Part shown: piece by piece, positions 18,269-27,416 of the stretch
How positions within the stretch are numbered: the stretch's first letter is position 1
Layout of the letters: each line of letters begins with the position of its first letter
From: Caldisphaera sp.
GTDB lineage: Archaea > Thermoproteota > Thermoprotei_A > Sulfolobales > Acidilobaceae
Assembly (NCBI RefSeq): GCF_023256325.1
Contig: NZ_JAGDXI010000040.1
Coordinates: forward strand, 15,938-79,803
DNA: 63,866 nt
Reading direction: 5' to 3'
The notes under the pieces: model-generated
The model's database searches: none
What the model saw: the letters and a program-made list of their open reading frames with translations, nothing else
Told to the model about the DNA's origin: nothing
Program-made: the position numbers and the translations under genes

Positions 18269-19930
18269 TTGCCCGATGTTATAGAGGAAATAGCTAATAG
18301 AAAGATAGTAAAGGACCCAGAATCAATACTTTCTATGATTCCTGACTATTCAGTTGTTGCAATCTCAGGTTTTAATATGATAACTGCACCGGAATACCTT
18401 ATAGAAAGACTTTATAAATTATATTTAAAGACAGGACATCCAAGAAAGTTATTCATTATCAGTGATACTTTCCCAGGCGCGCCTGGAAGAGGTTTAGATA
18501 GAATAGCAAAGCTTATTTATGAAAGAAAAGATGAAGATTTCATTGATGGAACTTTATTTCCATTTTATGGATGGAGTGAAAGCTTACAAAAAATGGTAAG
18601 AGAGGAATGGTTCGATGCTTATGCGTGGAGCATAGGAATTATGGCGTATTGGTTTAGAGAAGTTGGAAGTGGTAGGCCTGGAGTTTTAACAAAGGTAGGT
18701 CTATACACAACAGCTGATCCAAGATTAGATGGTACGGCACTTAATGAAAAAGCAATGAAAATGAGGAGAGTTAAAGTTCATTTAATTAACATAGATAGTC
18801 AAGAATATTTATTATATACTGCTCCTAAGCCTCAGTTTGGATTAATAAGAGCTACAACAGCTGATGAAATGGGTAATTTATCTTTAGAGGATGAAGCTGC
18901 ATACGGAACAGTGTTAAATATAGCTCAGACAATAAAAGCTATGCCTAATAAAGGAATCAATATTGTCCAAGTTTTAAGAATAGCCCGTTATGGATCTTTA
19001 AATCCTAAAGATGTTGAAGTGCCAGGACCTTTGATAGATTATGTTGTTGTTTCGCCTAGAGAATATCATTGGCAAAGCTCTAGCTTTGACTATGATCCAA
19101 TGGTTTCAGGAAAAATAATTCCACCATTATCTAGAGAACACATAGTACAGAGCGAATTGAATCACAGGAAAATAATAGCTAGAAGGGTTTTGCTTGAGCT
19201 TTTAGAATTGTTAAAGAAAAGTGGAAGGCAAATAATAGTTAACTTAGGTGTTGGTATACCCGCTACAGTAGCAGATGTAGCAGTAGAAGAAGAAGTACAA
19301 GATCTGATAGTTTTAACAGTTGAATCCGGTACCTGGGGAGGCAAACCCCTTTATGGGGCAGATTTTGGGGCATCAATTGGCCCATTTGCAATAGTTTCTG
19401 TTCCAGATCAATTTACTATGTATGAGGGAGGAATAATTGATGCAGCTAGCCTCGGATTTATGCAAGTAGATAGATACGGAAATGTGAATTCTTTTATAAT
19501 GCCTTCAAGAATACCAGGTCCTGGAGGATTTCCAGCTATAGCAGTAGGATCGCCTCAAATATTTTTTGCCGGCGAATTTACAGCAGGGGACAGAAAGATA
19601 GAAGTTAACAATGGCAAGATATCAATATTAAAAGACGGAGAAATAATAAAATTTGTAAACCAGGTATATAAAATAGGTTGTTCTGGTAAAATATTAACAA
19701 AATCAAATAAAAATGCGTTGTTTGTCACAGAAAGAGCAGTTTTTCAAAAAGTTGAAGATGGAATTGAATTAAAAGAAATTGCTCCTGGTATAGATTTGGA
19801 AAAAGATATATTAGGAAAAATGGAATTCAAGCCAATAATAAGAAAAGAACCAGATATTATGGATCCTAGAATATTTAATAGCAAGAGAATGGGTTTAAAA
19901 GAAGAAGCCTTAGAAGCAATAAAAAGATAA
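18269..19930 (+). CDS. Fused family I acyl-CoA:acetate/3-keto-acid CoA-transferase
   Basis: The 553-residue protein joins the alpha-like part (about 1-300) and beta-like part (about 310-553) of family I CoA-transferases in one chain, as in YdiF-type enzymes. The catalytic Glu is E352 in LTVESGTWGG. The alpha half retains a 'VVAISGFNMITAPEYLIERL' opening. It exchanges CoA between acyl-CoA and acetate or keto acids. The start is a TTG at 18269 with GAGGTG eight bases upstream. About 10 kb away lies a 4-hydroxybutyryl-CoA dehydratase. A common role in hydroxy- or keto-acid metabolism is possible but not shown. Confidence 0.85.
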   Translation: MPDVIEEIANRKIVKDPESILSMIPDYSVVAISGFNMITAPEYLIERLYKLYLKTGHPRKLFIISDTFPGAPGRGLDRIAKLIYERKDEDFIDGTLFPFYGWSESLQKMVREEWFDAYAWSIGIMAYWFREVGSGRPGVLTKVGLYTTADPRLDGTALNEKAMKMRRVKVHLINIDSQEYLLYTAPKPQFGLIRATTADEMGNLSLEDEAAYGTVLNIAQTIKAMPNKGINIVQVLRIARYGSLNPKDVEVPGPLIDYVVVSPREYHWQSSSFDYDPMVSGKIIPPLSREHIVQSELNHRKIIARRVLLELLELLKKSGRQIIVNLGVGIPATVADVAVEEEVQDLIVLTVESGTWGGKPLYGADFGASIGPFAIVSVPDQFTMYEGGIIDAASLGFMQVDRYGNVNSFIMPSRIPGPGGFPAIAVGSPQIFFAGEFTAGDRKIEVNNGKISILKDGEIIKFVNQVYKIGCSGKILTKSNKNALFVTERAVFQKVEDGIELKEIAPGIDLEKDILGKMEFKPIIRKEPDIMDPRIFNSKRMGLKEEALEAIKR

Positions 19931-19972
19931 TTTTTAAAATTTGTATCTCTATTATCTGTTTGGGTGTTAGAT

Positions 19973-20335
19973 GTGCCAATTCAATTGCAAAGCTTAGAAG
20001 AATTAGAAAAAATAGCTCAAAAGGGCATAGAATGTAGAGTAAAAAGGAATAAAAAGGATGGTAAGGCAAAAATAAAGGTTAGAACTAATAAATATCTCTA
20101 TACTTACATAGTTGATAAAGATAAGGTTGATGAAATATTAACTAAGCTAAATTGCAAAAACGTTATTGATTTAGATAAACAAAAACCGAAAGCTGAAAAA
20201 CCAAAGAAACAAAAGAAAGAAGAAAAGAAAGAAGAAACATCCGAAAAAACTTCGGAAGAACCAAACCAGAAACAAGCAGAAGTGCAAAAAGAGAAGTTAG
20301 AAAATAACCAAGAAAGTGAAAATAAGGAATCATAA
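19973..20335 (+). CDS. Ribosomal protein L38e-like, with charged C-terminal tail
   Basis: The 120-residue product has an N-terminal 60-residue L38e-like domain ('SLEELEKIAQKGIECRVKRN', then 'KIKVRTNKYLYTYIV'), as found in crenarchaeal large subunits. It is followed by about 55 residues made almost wholly of K, E, Q, S, N and P. Usual L38e is 65-80 residues, so the tail is an extension. The GTG at 19973 is preferred (GGGTG six bases upstream) over GTG 19964. A TTTTTAAAAT promoter lies at about 19930. The 126 bases after the stop show no feature. Confidence 0.7.
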   Translation: MPIQLQSLEELEKIAQKGIECRVKRNKKDGKAKIKVRTNKYLYTYIVDKDKVDEILTKLNCKNVIDLDKQKPKAEKPKKQKKEEKKEETSEKTSEEPNQKQAEVQKEKLENNQESENKES

Positions 20336-20461
20336 TTTTACGTAATTTAAGAAATTACTTTCTAATTATATTTAACAAATTCTTTGCATATAATGGGTTA
20401 ACCGAAGTTGATAAGAATCTTATATTTGTATTGCTTAAACAATAAATGTTTTTAAATATAT

Positions 20462-21493
20462 CTACAATTGCATTCGAGATGTATTGCATGAATTCGAACT
20501 TAAAGCTATTGAATAAATTTTTTTTATAACATATTTTATTAGAAATGATTTGTCAATCATAGAAATGAAAGATACATAAAGGGGTAATTTCATTGACGCT
20601 CCCGACGCCTTGGGATGTCCTCCACCGCCTAAATTTTTGGCTATTACTTGCACATTTGCTTTTTCTCTACTCCTTAAGGAGAGGCTAACTAAATTAAACC
20701 CCTTTTTCTTTATAATTACAGCTATATCACTCTTAGATCTAGAGAGCATCATAGCTCCTACTATGCTATCTGATGGTATGTCAACATCCTTAAATACTCC
20801 AGATATTTTGCATGAATTCCCATAGGTTTTAATTGTTGATAATATTCCATCAAATCCTTTTAGCTCCTTTATTATATAATCGTTTAAATGAGCCTGCATT
20901 TCATCATCCCATATGATTCCATTAATAAATTTTTCGATAACTTTAAACTTCCATTCAAGACCGTTTACTCCATGGTTTGCATAACTGGCTCTAAATAGTT
21001 TAGGTCCTAATTCATCATCCCATTTCCATATATCGGAAGCACATATAGCTTTTTCCAGTTTTTCAAGAAATTCATCATTGATTTTGTTAAAGAGTTTTTG
21101 TGAATATCTGGCAGCAACTCCTGCTCCGCAAGTGCTTGTATCTACAATAATATTTGTTCCTGTTGACTTTATAAGCTCTATATCTTTTTCATCCCATACA
21201 TGATGGTCGAACCAATATATATTTACACCTTTTTCTTTTATTTTTTTAAAGTAATTATATACATAATTAATGTTACTTTTATTAGATCCAATATCTATTA
21301 AAAAAAGGTAATCACCTGGTTGTAAAGAACCAATTATACCTTCTATAGCAACTTCTACATTATATGGCTCTGCGAATATTACTGTAGAATCATGAAGTTT
21401 CCTACCTAAAATTCTTAAAACAGATGCTGCCCCCCCAATTCCATCTAAATCGTTATGAGTTATTATGTAAATTTTGTTATTTTTATAGCTCAA
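20462..21493 (-). CDS. DHH-family phosphoesterase
   Basis: The 343-residue protein begins with 'THNDLDGIGGAASVLRIL', has the DHH motif FDHHVWD near residue 97, and carries the DHHA1 motif GGGGHPKASGA near residue 291. It belongs to the RecJ/NrnA/GdpP superfamily of Mn-dependent phosphodiesterases or exonucleases acting on short oligonucleotides or single-stranded DNA. A TTG start at 21493 is preceded by AAAGGAA and overlaps the upstream HIT gene by 11 bases. This forms an operon with HIT and the prepilin peptidase. The last 20 residues look unconserved. Confidence 0.82.
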   Translation of the reverse strand: MSYKNNKIYIITHNDLDGIGGAASVLRILGRKLHDSTVIFAEPYNVEVAIEGIIGSLQPGDYLFLIDIGSNKSNINYVYNYFKKIKEKGVNIYWFDHHVWDEKDIELIKSTGTNIIVDTSTCGAGVAARYSQKLFNKINDEFLEKLEKAICASDIWKWDDELGPKLFRASYANHGVNGLEWKFKVIEKFINGIIWDDEMQAHLNDYIIKELKGFDGILSTIKTYGNSCKISGVFKDVDIPSDSIVGAMMLSRSKSDIAVIIKKKGFNLVSLSLRSREKANVQVIAKNLGGGGHPKASGASMKLPLYVSFISMIDKSFLIKYVIKKIYSIALSSNSCNTSRMQL

Positions 21494-22028
21494 TTTCCTT
21501 TATAACCTCCTCGATTATAGGTTTTAATAAATTGTAGGTATCATCTAAAGACTGAGGAACAACTTTAGTTCCTCCAACAATTGTTATAAAATTTGAATCT
21601 CCTTTCCATCTTGGAACAATGTGTATGTGTACATGCCCAGGGACGCCTGCTCCTGCTGCTTCTCCTATATTTACTCCAATGTTAAATCCTTCAGGTTTAT
21701 AAGCTTTAGTTAATGCATTTATTGAAACTTTTATCAACTTACTTATCTCCAACAATTCGTCATCATTGAGCTCTATCAAATTTGATACATGCCTATATGG
21801 TGCTATCATTAGGTGACCAGAATTATAAGGGTATTTATTCAACATTATAAAAGAATATTTAGCTTTTAATAGAACTAAGGCTTCTTTCATATCAATTTTT
21901 AGGGCTTCACAAAAAATGCATTTTTGATTTTCCTCTTTCTTTTCTTCCTTTTTATTGCTGAAATCTTTTATATAACTCATCCTCCATGGCGCCCATAAAT
22001 TTTTGTACCATTGCTCCGGCCACTCCAT
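21483..22028 (-). CDS. HIT-family hydrolase
   Basis: This 181-residue protein has the histidine triad HVHIHIVPRW near residue 145 and an N-terminal KCIFC pair that may join in zinc binding. HIT proteins of this branch cleave Ap4A-type dinucleotides or AMP-conjugates. The ATG at 22028 is chosen because AGGTGA precedes it; GTG 22037 is the alternative. It lies nine bases downstream of the peptidase gene and overlaps the DHH gene. Confidence 0.87.
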   Translation of the reverse strand: MEWPEQWYKNLWAPWRMSYIKDFSNKKEEKKEENQKCIFCEALKIDMKEALVLLKAKYSFIMLNKYPYNSGHLMIAPYRHVSNLIELNDDELLEISKLIKVSINALTKAYKPEGFNIGVNIGEAAGAGVPGHVHIHIVPRWKGDSNFITIVGGTKVVPQSLDDTYNLLKPIIEEVIKEIEL

Positions 22029-22037
22029 GTTTTTCAC

Positions 22038-22697
22038 CTAAATTATCGTACTAACAATTAGTGATATAGGGAGACTAATTAATATAAATAATATATATGG
22101 AAGTCCTGGTTGAGCCCAAACAATTTCATTTAGATTCCCATTGCTTTCTTCTATTATTGTTTCATGAGGCTCATCAATAGATATATTTTTTGTTGAGTTT
22201 TGAGCAAAGTACCATCTATATTTTTTATTGTTTAAGAGTTCTCTTGCCTTTATTGGAGCTGCACTCAGGCACCTTTTGTTTAATTTCATATTTCTGCAAT
22301 CCTTAACTGTTAATATGGTTCTTGTTATGAGCTCAAGGATAGAAGCTATGAGCAGAGTTAGCAATATTGGAGGCAGAAAACCTCCGAAAGGATTAATAGG
22401 CAAAGAAAGAGCTAAAAAAATGGATGCCCATAGATCTCCAGCTCCCATGTGACCCATCAAATATGCTATAAGTAATCCTAAAACGCTGAAAATGCTAATC
22501 GAATAATAAATTAATAGTACTTTAATTGGGTAATAAAATGAAAATGCTAAAATAGATACAACTAATCCTATCTTAGACCCAACATACCAATACCACAAAG
22601 GAACTTCTCTATACTTTATATCTAAAACAGAAGCTGGGATAAATATCGCGAAGTTTAATACAACTAAGAAATATGGTAACATTTTTATTATTTCCAA
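22038..22697 (-). CDS. A24 prepilin/pre-archaellin peptidase
   Basis: This 219-residue membrane protein has about six hydrophobic segments and the two aspartates of type IV prepilin peptidases: 'SVLDIKYREVPLW' near residue 24 and GHMGAGDLW near residue 82. It would cleave class III signal peptides of pilins, archaellins or sugar-binding proteins. A large soluble loop lies between residues about 130 and 195. The TTG start at 22697 follows GGGGAG. No pilin genes are adjacent. It heads an operon with HIT and DHH genes. Confidence 0.82.
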   Translation of the reverse strand: MEIIKMLPYFLVVLNFAIFIPASVLDIKYREVPLWYWYVGSKIGLVVSILAFSFYYPIKVLLIYYSISIFSVLGLLIAYLMGHMGAGDLWASIFLALSLPINPFGGFLPPILLTLLIASILELITRTILTVKDCRNMKLNKRCLSAAPIKARELLNNKKYRWYFAQNSTKNISIDEPHETIIEESNGNLNEIVWAQPGLPYILFILISLPISLIVSTII

Positions 22698-22747
22698 TTT
22701 CTCCCCTGATATGAATTATTGAAAAGGATTTTTAATATTTTGTTAGT

Positions 22748-23731
22748 TTATTCTTCTGTATCTCTAACTCCGTATTCTGTTATAGCAAAAACTGTTTCTC
22801 CTTCAGGCAAATGGGGAGCATCTACTATTCTAGCAATTCTCTTATTTCCTCTGCTTCTTTTCAATTGAACTCTAACACCAGGCGCATGACCTACTATATT
22901 TCCTCCAACAGCTGAAGTAGGATCTCCGTAGAAAACATCTGGTCTTGCCATTACTTGGTTGGTTACTACAACAGCTATATCATAAATTTCTGCTAATCTT
23001 ATCAATTGATGTAAATGTTTATTTAAAAGTTGTTGTCTCATAGCTAAGTTCTCTCTACCTGGAAATTCGGCTCTAAAGTGACTTGTTAAAGAATCAACTA
23101 TAACCAATTTTATATTATCTTTTGAAAGCATATCATATAATTGATCAACTATAGCCATTTGATGGTGTGAATTAACAGCTCTTATCCAATATATGTTTTC
23201 CATAACTTTATCAGGGTCTAAATTTAAACCCCTTGCTATTTGCTCAATTCTTTCCCATCTAAAAGTTCCTTCAGTATCTATATATACAGCCTTAGCACTT
23301 AGGCCTCCTTTTTCTTCTGGTAATTGTACATTTACAGCTATCGAATGACATATTTGTGTTTTACCAGTACCGTATTCTCCAAAGAACTCTGTCATATCTC
23401 TTGTTTCAATTCCACCTCCTAACAAATCATCTAGGCTCTTACTACCTGTTGTTATTTTATGTACGTTTAATCTTTCTTTTTTTAATTCTAATGCAGTCCT
23501 AAACTTTATATCTAACGTTTCTCTAGCTGCGCTAACTATTTTCTGAGCGGATGGCAAAGGAATTCCTGTTACTTGGGCTATCTCTTGGGGTGTAGCAACG
23601 GCTAACGCTTCTATACTTGTATAACCTGATTCTATCAATTTTTGTGCCGTATTTGGACCAACACCTGGTAGATCAGTAATATCTTTAGGTTTCGCTTTAT
23701 CTTGAGCATTTTTCATGTTTTCATCTGACAT
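22748..23731 (-). CDS. radA: RadA recombinase
   Basis: This 327-residue archaeal RecA/Rad51 homologue has an N-terminal helix-hairpin-helix domain ('[20 protein letters not shown]', residues 18-37). Next come a Walker A variant GEYGTGKTQ near 118-126, a Walker B-like stretch '[11 protein letters not shown]', and the L2 region with '[15 protein letters not shown]'. It catalyses homologous strand exchange. The gene is upstream of the peptidase-HIT-DHH cluster in the same direction, separated by 50 bases. Confidence 0.97.
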   Translation of the reverse strand: MSDENMKNAQDKAKPKDITDLPGVGPNTAQKLIESGYTSIEALAVATPQEIAQVTGIPLPSAQKIVSAARETLDIKFRTALELKKERLNVHKITTGSKSLDDLLGGGIETRDMTEFFGEYGTGKTQICHSIAVNVQLPEEKGGLSAKAVYIDTEGTFRWERIEQIARGLNLDPDKVMENIYWIRAVNSHHQMAIVDQLYDMLSKDNIKLVIVDSLTSHFRAEFPGRENLAMRQQLLNKHLHQLIRLAEIYDIAVVVTNQVMARPDVFYGDPTSAVGGNIVGHAPGVRVQLKRSRGNKRIARIVDAPHLPEGETVFAITEYGVRDTEE

Positions 23732-23898
23732 AATTAATCCTCCTCAATTAATAAATAATTGTTTTAAGAGGCTATAATTTTATATATTTTAGTATTATAT
23801 GAGGCTATGATATGATTTGATGGGTTTGCAAGTCTAAAATTCTCGGGTCAGCGAATGTATTAATATTTCCCCAGAAACTAATATATAGGTGCATATTT

Positions 23899-25320
23899 AT
23901 GAGGATTTTGATGATACATTTAAAGGATATAAAATATTGGGCTGTTGAAGAAGCTATTGAAAATCCTCCAGACCCTCCATCAAAGTTTGAAGGAAACGAA
24001 TGTGTAGCAGGCTTTATAAGTGTTGAGGAAGGTGATACTCCAGATTTATCTCATGAAGCTGCATCAGAGTTAGCACAGCATGCGAATAGATTTAAGCTGA
24101 ACTGCATTGTTGTTTATCCATTTGCTCATCTTTCCTCAAGTTTAGCAGAGCCAAATAGGGCAGTTAATATACTTAAATCAATTGAAGATGAACTGAAAAA
24201 AATGGGATTTACTGTTAATAGGGCACCATTTGGCTGGTATAAAGGATTTAGCATTACTTGTCCCGGGCATCCAATGTGTGAGCTATCTAGGACTATAACA
24301 TCTCCAAAGGGCCCATTCTATATAAAAGATTCAAATAAAATATTGATTAAAGAAGCTATAGAAAATAAAATTTTTGATAATTCTCTATTAAATAATCCAT
24401 GGGACAACGATTCTATAGGAGCTCAAGAAAAGTTTGGCATTTTATCCGATGGTATAAATTCTATCGGCAAATACGTTATAAATTCTTTAATAGAATGGTT
24501 TAATTATAAAAACAATATAGAAAATGTATCAATTTATTCAGGATCGCATAAAGAAATATATGGAATAGATGGTTTATCCTCTACTATTAAATCTTGCTTA
24601 GATATGGGTAGATATGTAAAGGATCAAAGTATTATAATTCAAGGCATAATTCCAGGAAGCGAAATAATGATATTACCATTTAAAACAGATAAATCTAAGT
24701 TCAATGATATGATAAACGAGCTTATGAATGGAATTATTAATGATACAATCGAAATAGCATCTTCTTCTCAAAGTGGCTTTAATATACCGTATGACATTGA
24801 TTATGATTTAGATTTAATCTTATATAAATCAAGAAATAATGGACTTGTTTTATTGGGAGGTTTTGGAAATGTTAGGGAAAATTCTATAACTTTCATAGGC
24901 CCTATCAGAAACATAGCATCATCGTTAATTGATTATGGTTTAAAAATGGCAGATAAAGGAAAGACACCTAGCCTTCCATTTTGGCTATCTCCATATCAGG
25001 TTGCGATTATACCTGTTAAAGAAACTCACGAAGATTATGCAAAAGAAATATTCAATGAAGTATTTTCAATTGGCATACGAGTATATTATGACCCGCCGGG
25101 AAAAAGCTTAGGAACAAGAATTAGAGCCGCTGGTAAATCATGGGTTCCTATAATTGCTGTTGTTGGTGATAAAGAGAAGGAATCAAGTACTGTTAACTTA
25201 AGGAAGAGATGGTTACAGGGATCCCAAGAAGTTCTTCAATTAGACGAATTTTATAACGAACTTAAAATGCTTAGATCACAAAGCCCATTTAATAGACCTA
25301 TTAGTCCTCCAGTCTCTTAA
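23899..25320 (+). CDS. Stand-alone threonyl-tRNA editing protein (ThrRS-ed)
   Basis: The 473-residue protein starts with the archaeal DTD-like editing domain ('MRILMIHLKDIKYWAVEEAI', 'ECVAGFISVEEGD', 'AFGWYKGF'-like motif) and ends with an anticodon-binding HGTP domain ('LSPYQVAIIPV', 'GKSLGTRIRAAG'). The class II catalytic motifs 1-3 are not recognisable in the centre. Crenarchaea split ThrRS into a catalytic protein and this trans-editing protein, which removes Ser from Ser-tRNA-Thr. The ATG at 23899 has GGTG seven bases upstream. A convergent overlap of 20 bases joins it to the small zinc protein. Confidence 0.87.
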   Translation: MRILMIHLKDIKYWAVEEAIENPPDPPSKFEGNECVAGFISVEEGDTPDLSHEAASELAQHANRFKLNCIVVYPFAHLSSSLAEPNRAVNILKSIEDELKKMGFTVNRAPFGWYKGFSITCPGHPMCELSRTITSPKGPFYIKDSNKILIKEAIENKIFDNSLLNNPWDNDSIGAQEKFGILSDGINSIGKYVINSLIEWFNYKNNIENVSIYSGSHKEIYGIDGLSSTIKSCLDMGRYVKDQSIIIQGIIPGSEIMILPFKTDKSKFNDMINELMNGIINDTIEIASSSQSGFNIPYDIDYDLDLILYKSRNNGLVLLGGFGNVRENSITFIGPIRNIASSLIDYGLKMADKGKTPSLPFWLSPYQVAIIPVKETHEDYAKEIFNEVFSIGIRVYYDPPGKSLGTRIRAAGKSWVPIIAVVGDKEKESSTVNLRKRWLQGSQEVLQLDEFYNELKMLRSQSPFNRPISPPVS

Positions 25321-25453
25321 TTGGCTCATGAAAAGTGTTTTTCTTGCAATAAGGACAATAATGATATAATTCTTTCATTTTATTAAGTTCAAAGCTAACA
25401 GGCAAAACCCATTCATTTTTGCATTCCTTACATCTTAGCAACCATTTTGTCAC
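25301..25453 (-). CDS. Small zinc-binding protein (two CxxC pairs)
   Basis: This 50-residue reading frame is easily missed. It runs from a GTG at 25453, with GGTG upstream, to TAA at 25301. The product opens TKWLLRCKECKNEW and contains YHYCPYCKKNTFH, that is, two CxxC pairs 27 residues apart in a treble-clef/zinc-ribbon arrangement. It overlaps the end of ThrRS-ed by 20 bases on the other strand. Base usage and intact Cys pairs argue that it is real. The function is unknown; ribosome or transcription association is a guess. Confidence 0.65.
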   Translation of the reverse strand: MTKWLLRCKECKNEWVLPVSFELNKMKELYHYCPYCKKNTFHEPIKRLED

Positions 25454-25627
25454 TTCATTCACCTTTTTATGTCTCTAATTATTTTCTCCAGCTTTTAATA
25501 TTCTCTTAACAAAATTAAATATATACACTAAAAATCTTAATATTTTTTAAAATAATTGATTAAATTGTTAATTGATAATACTTTACTGTATCTTTTATTT
25601 TAGAACAACCTAGTTTTTAAAAGTAAA

Positions 25628-25637
25628 AATTTATAAA
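25628..25637 (+). promoter_or_regulatory. TATA box of cren7
   Basis: ATTTATAAAT lies 36-45 bases before the cren7 start codon, giving a predicted leader of about 15 bases that carries GTGAGG. The upstream interval 25454-25627 is AT-rich with nothing else recognisable. Confidence 0.5.
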
Positions 25638-25672
25638 TATCCATGGAATATTCTATAACATAGTGAGGAATC

Positions 25673-25843
25673 ATGTCGTCTAAGTTACCGCCTGTAAAGG
25701 TAAAGGATCCCACAACAGGGAAGGAAGTTACTCTAACTCCGATAAAAGTTTGGACATTGGCTCCAAAGAAAGGAAAAGGAGTCAAAATAGGGTTATTCAA
25801 GAGCCCCGAGACAGGAAAATACTTTAGGGCAAAGGTAGAGTAA
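25673..25843 (+). CDS. creN7: Cren7 chromatin protein
   Basis: The 56-residue protein matches Cren7 along its whole length, with '[20 protein letters not shown]' followed by KVWTLAPKK and '[20 protein letters not shown]'. The key Trp and Leu that intercalate DNA in the SH3-like fold are present (WTL). Cren7 is an abundant, minor-groove-binding, DNA-bending protein specific to Crenarchaeota. The ATG is preceded by TGAGG at five bases. The usual C-terminal tail after the last strand is missing a few residues compared with Sulfolobus. The gene stands alone. Confidence 0.96.
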   Translation: MSSKLPPVKVKDPTTGKEVTLTPIKVWTLAPKKGKGVKIGLFKSPETGKYFRAKVE

Positions 25844-25871
25844 ACTTAAAAATAATATAATTAAATATTTT

Positions 25872-26777
25872 TTATTTTTTATAATCTCCATTTTTTATCG
25901 CGTTTATCATGCCTATTACAGATTCTAGTAAAAACCCCTTAGTGAAAAACTGTATATTTTCATCAATAGCTTTTTTGAAGTCTTCGTCTGCATTCATTAA
26001 GTGCTCTGTTATTTTATCTATATCATTAATTCCTGATTGTATATCACTGTTAATAATATCTAGCCAAACTTTTGCTCTCTCTATGCCTAGCTTTAGATAT
26101 TCTGTTCCATTATCATGTATACCATAATGAGTTGGCGCAATATATTTTGGATTAAGGGCTTTCATTTTCTCAAGGCTTTCTAAATATTGTATTGGTTTAA
26201 AGGGAGTAGGAGATGTTATAGCATAAACTTTTCCATTTTTAAAATTAAATATTCCTCCTGCTGAATCTCCTGTAAATATTATGTTTTCTGGATAAAGTAA
26301 TACGCTCATATGATGACTTGCATGGCCTGGTGTATGAACAAACTTTAAAGTGTGATTTCCTATTTTAATTTCCGAATAATCTTCTGCAGAAAAAACTTTC
26401 TTTTCATCAGTTGGAATAGGTTTTCCATAATTATCAGCTAATAATTTTGAAAATTTATTTGCTGCTTCCCACAACTGAGATGGATCCACAATATGTTTTA
26501 CTCCTTTAGGATGTATATATGATATTGCGTTCGGAAAATCTCTAAGCAAATGACCTGTTGAACCTGCATGATCTAAGTGTACATGAGTCGCAACAACTAT
26601 ATCTGGTTTCAAATTAAGATCAGATAGAGCCTTTCTAAGTTTAGAATATTCCTTAGCTGGTCCAGGCTCAATAATAGTAACTTTATCATCTAAAATAATA
26701 AACGAAGATATAATCCCTTTTAAATCTCCAGGAGAAACATCAATTATATATACATCTCCAAGTTTTTCATATGCCAT
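25872..26777 (-). CDS. Metallo-beta-lactamase-fold hydrolase
   Basis: This 301-residue protein has the motif THVHLDHAG at residues 61-69, 'FVHTPGHASHHMSVLL' near 146-161, FTGDSAGG near 168 and APTHYG near 213. These give a full set of binuclear metal ligands, as in glyoxalase II-like enzymes. The substrate is unknown. A helical C-terminal third after residue 220 is extra to the core fold. The gene is separated from DUF99 by 66 bases. Confidence 0.82.
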   Translation of the reverse strand: MAYEKLGDVYIIDVSPGDLKGIISSFIILDDKVTIIEPGPAKEYSKLRKALSDLNLKPDIVVATHVHLDHAGSTGHLLRDFPNAISYIHPKGVKHIVDPSQLWEAANKFSKLLADNYGKPIPTDEKKVFSAEDYSEIKIGNHTLKFVHTPGHASHHMSVLLYPENIIFTGDSAGGIFNFKNGKVYAITSPTPFKPIQYLESLEKMKALNPKYIAPTHYGIHDNGTEYLKLGIERAKVWLDIINSDIQSGINDIDKITEHLMNADEDFKKAIDENIQFFTKGFLLESVIGMINAIKNGDYKK

Positions 26778-26843
26778 TTTTATTCCCCCAAAATAGCAAT
26801 AGATATAAAATTAATAAAACTTTTTATTAATAAGTTTATTATA

Positions 26844-27416
26844 TCAATTAATATATGGGTTAATTATTTTAGAGACTTGTGATGATATTATATGAGATAT
26901 TCTTAAAGGCTCAGGAATTCTTGAGTAAAATTGATAAGAGTTTATGATTTCAATCGCATCTTCAGTGTTAACTCCCCAGTTAACAATGTAAAGAATCCCT
27001 TTCTTGCTTTCAATTTTTTTGTAAGATTTTATTTGATTTATTGCAAGCTCTCTTATTTCGCTATCCTTAAAATGAGGCCTTAAAGCATCTAATAAGTTTT
27101 TTACAGAAGGTTTATAGCTATATATTACTATAGAAGGAAAACCTGTTAGTTTTTCTATACCCGGTAATGAAATGACATTAAATCCAGCTATAGTTATTGA
27201 ATCAAACAAAACTATAGATTTTTTGCCATTACTTAAGATTTTAATTAAATACGATATTACGGAAGTCGCGTCTAAGCCATCTGTGTGTATAATTCCTATT
27301 TTTATATTTTCAGGCCAAACCTCTCTATAAGATATACAAGAAATTACAGTTTTCCCATAGCCAAGCTTTTTAACTTCTCCATCGTCACATGCTATTATCT
27401 TTTCTATTTCCATCAT
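26844..27416 (-). CDS. DUF99 family protein (endonuclease V-like fold)
   Basis: This 190-residue protein has the DUF99 (UPF0215) pattern: an early 'ACDDGEV', 'IGIIHTDGLDATSVI', 'SITIAGFNVISLPGIEKLTG' and a C-terminal helical part. The family is related in fold to endonuclease V, but its activity is not established. Its start lies inside the last 32 bases of cdc6, so translation is likely coupled. ATG codons at 27416 and 27413 are both possible. Confidence 0.82.
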   Translation of the reverse strand: MMEIEKIIACDDGEVKKLGYGKTVISCISYREVWPENIKIGIIHTDGLDATSVISYLIKILSNGKKSIVLFDSITIAGFNVISLPGIEKLTGFPSIVIYSYKPSVKNLLDALRPHFKDSEIRELAINQIKSYKKIESKKGILYIVNWGVNTEDAIEIINSYQFYSRIPEPLRISHIISSQVSKIINPYIN

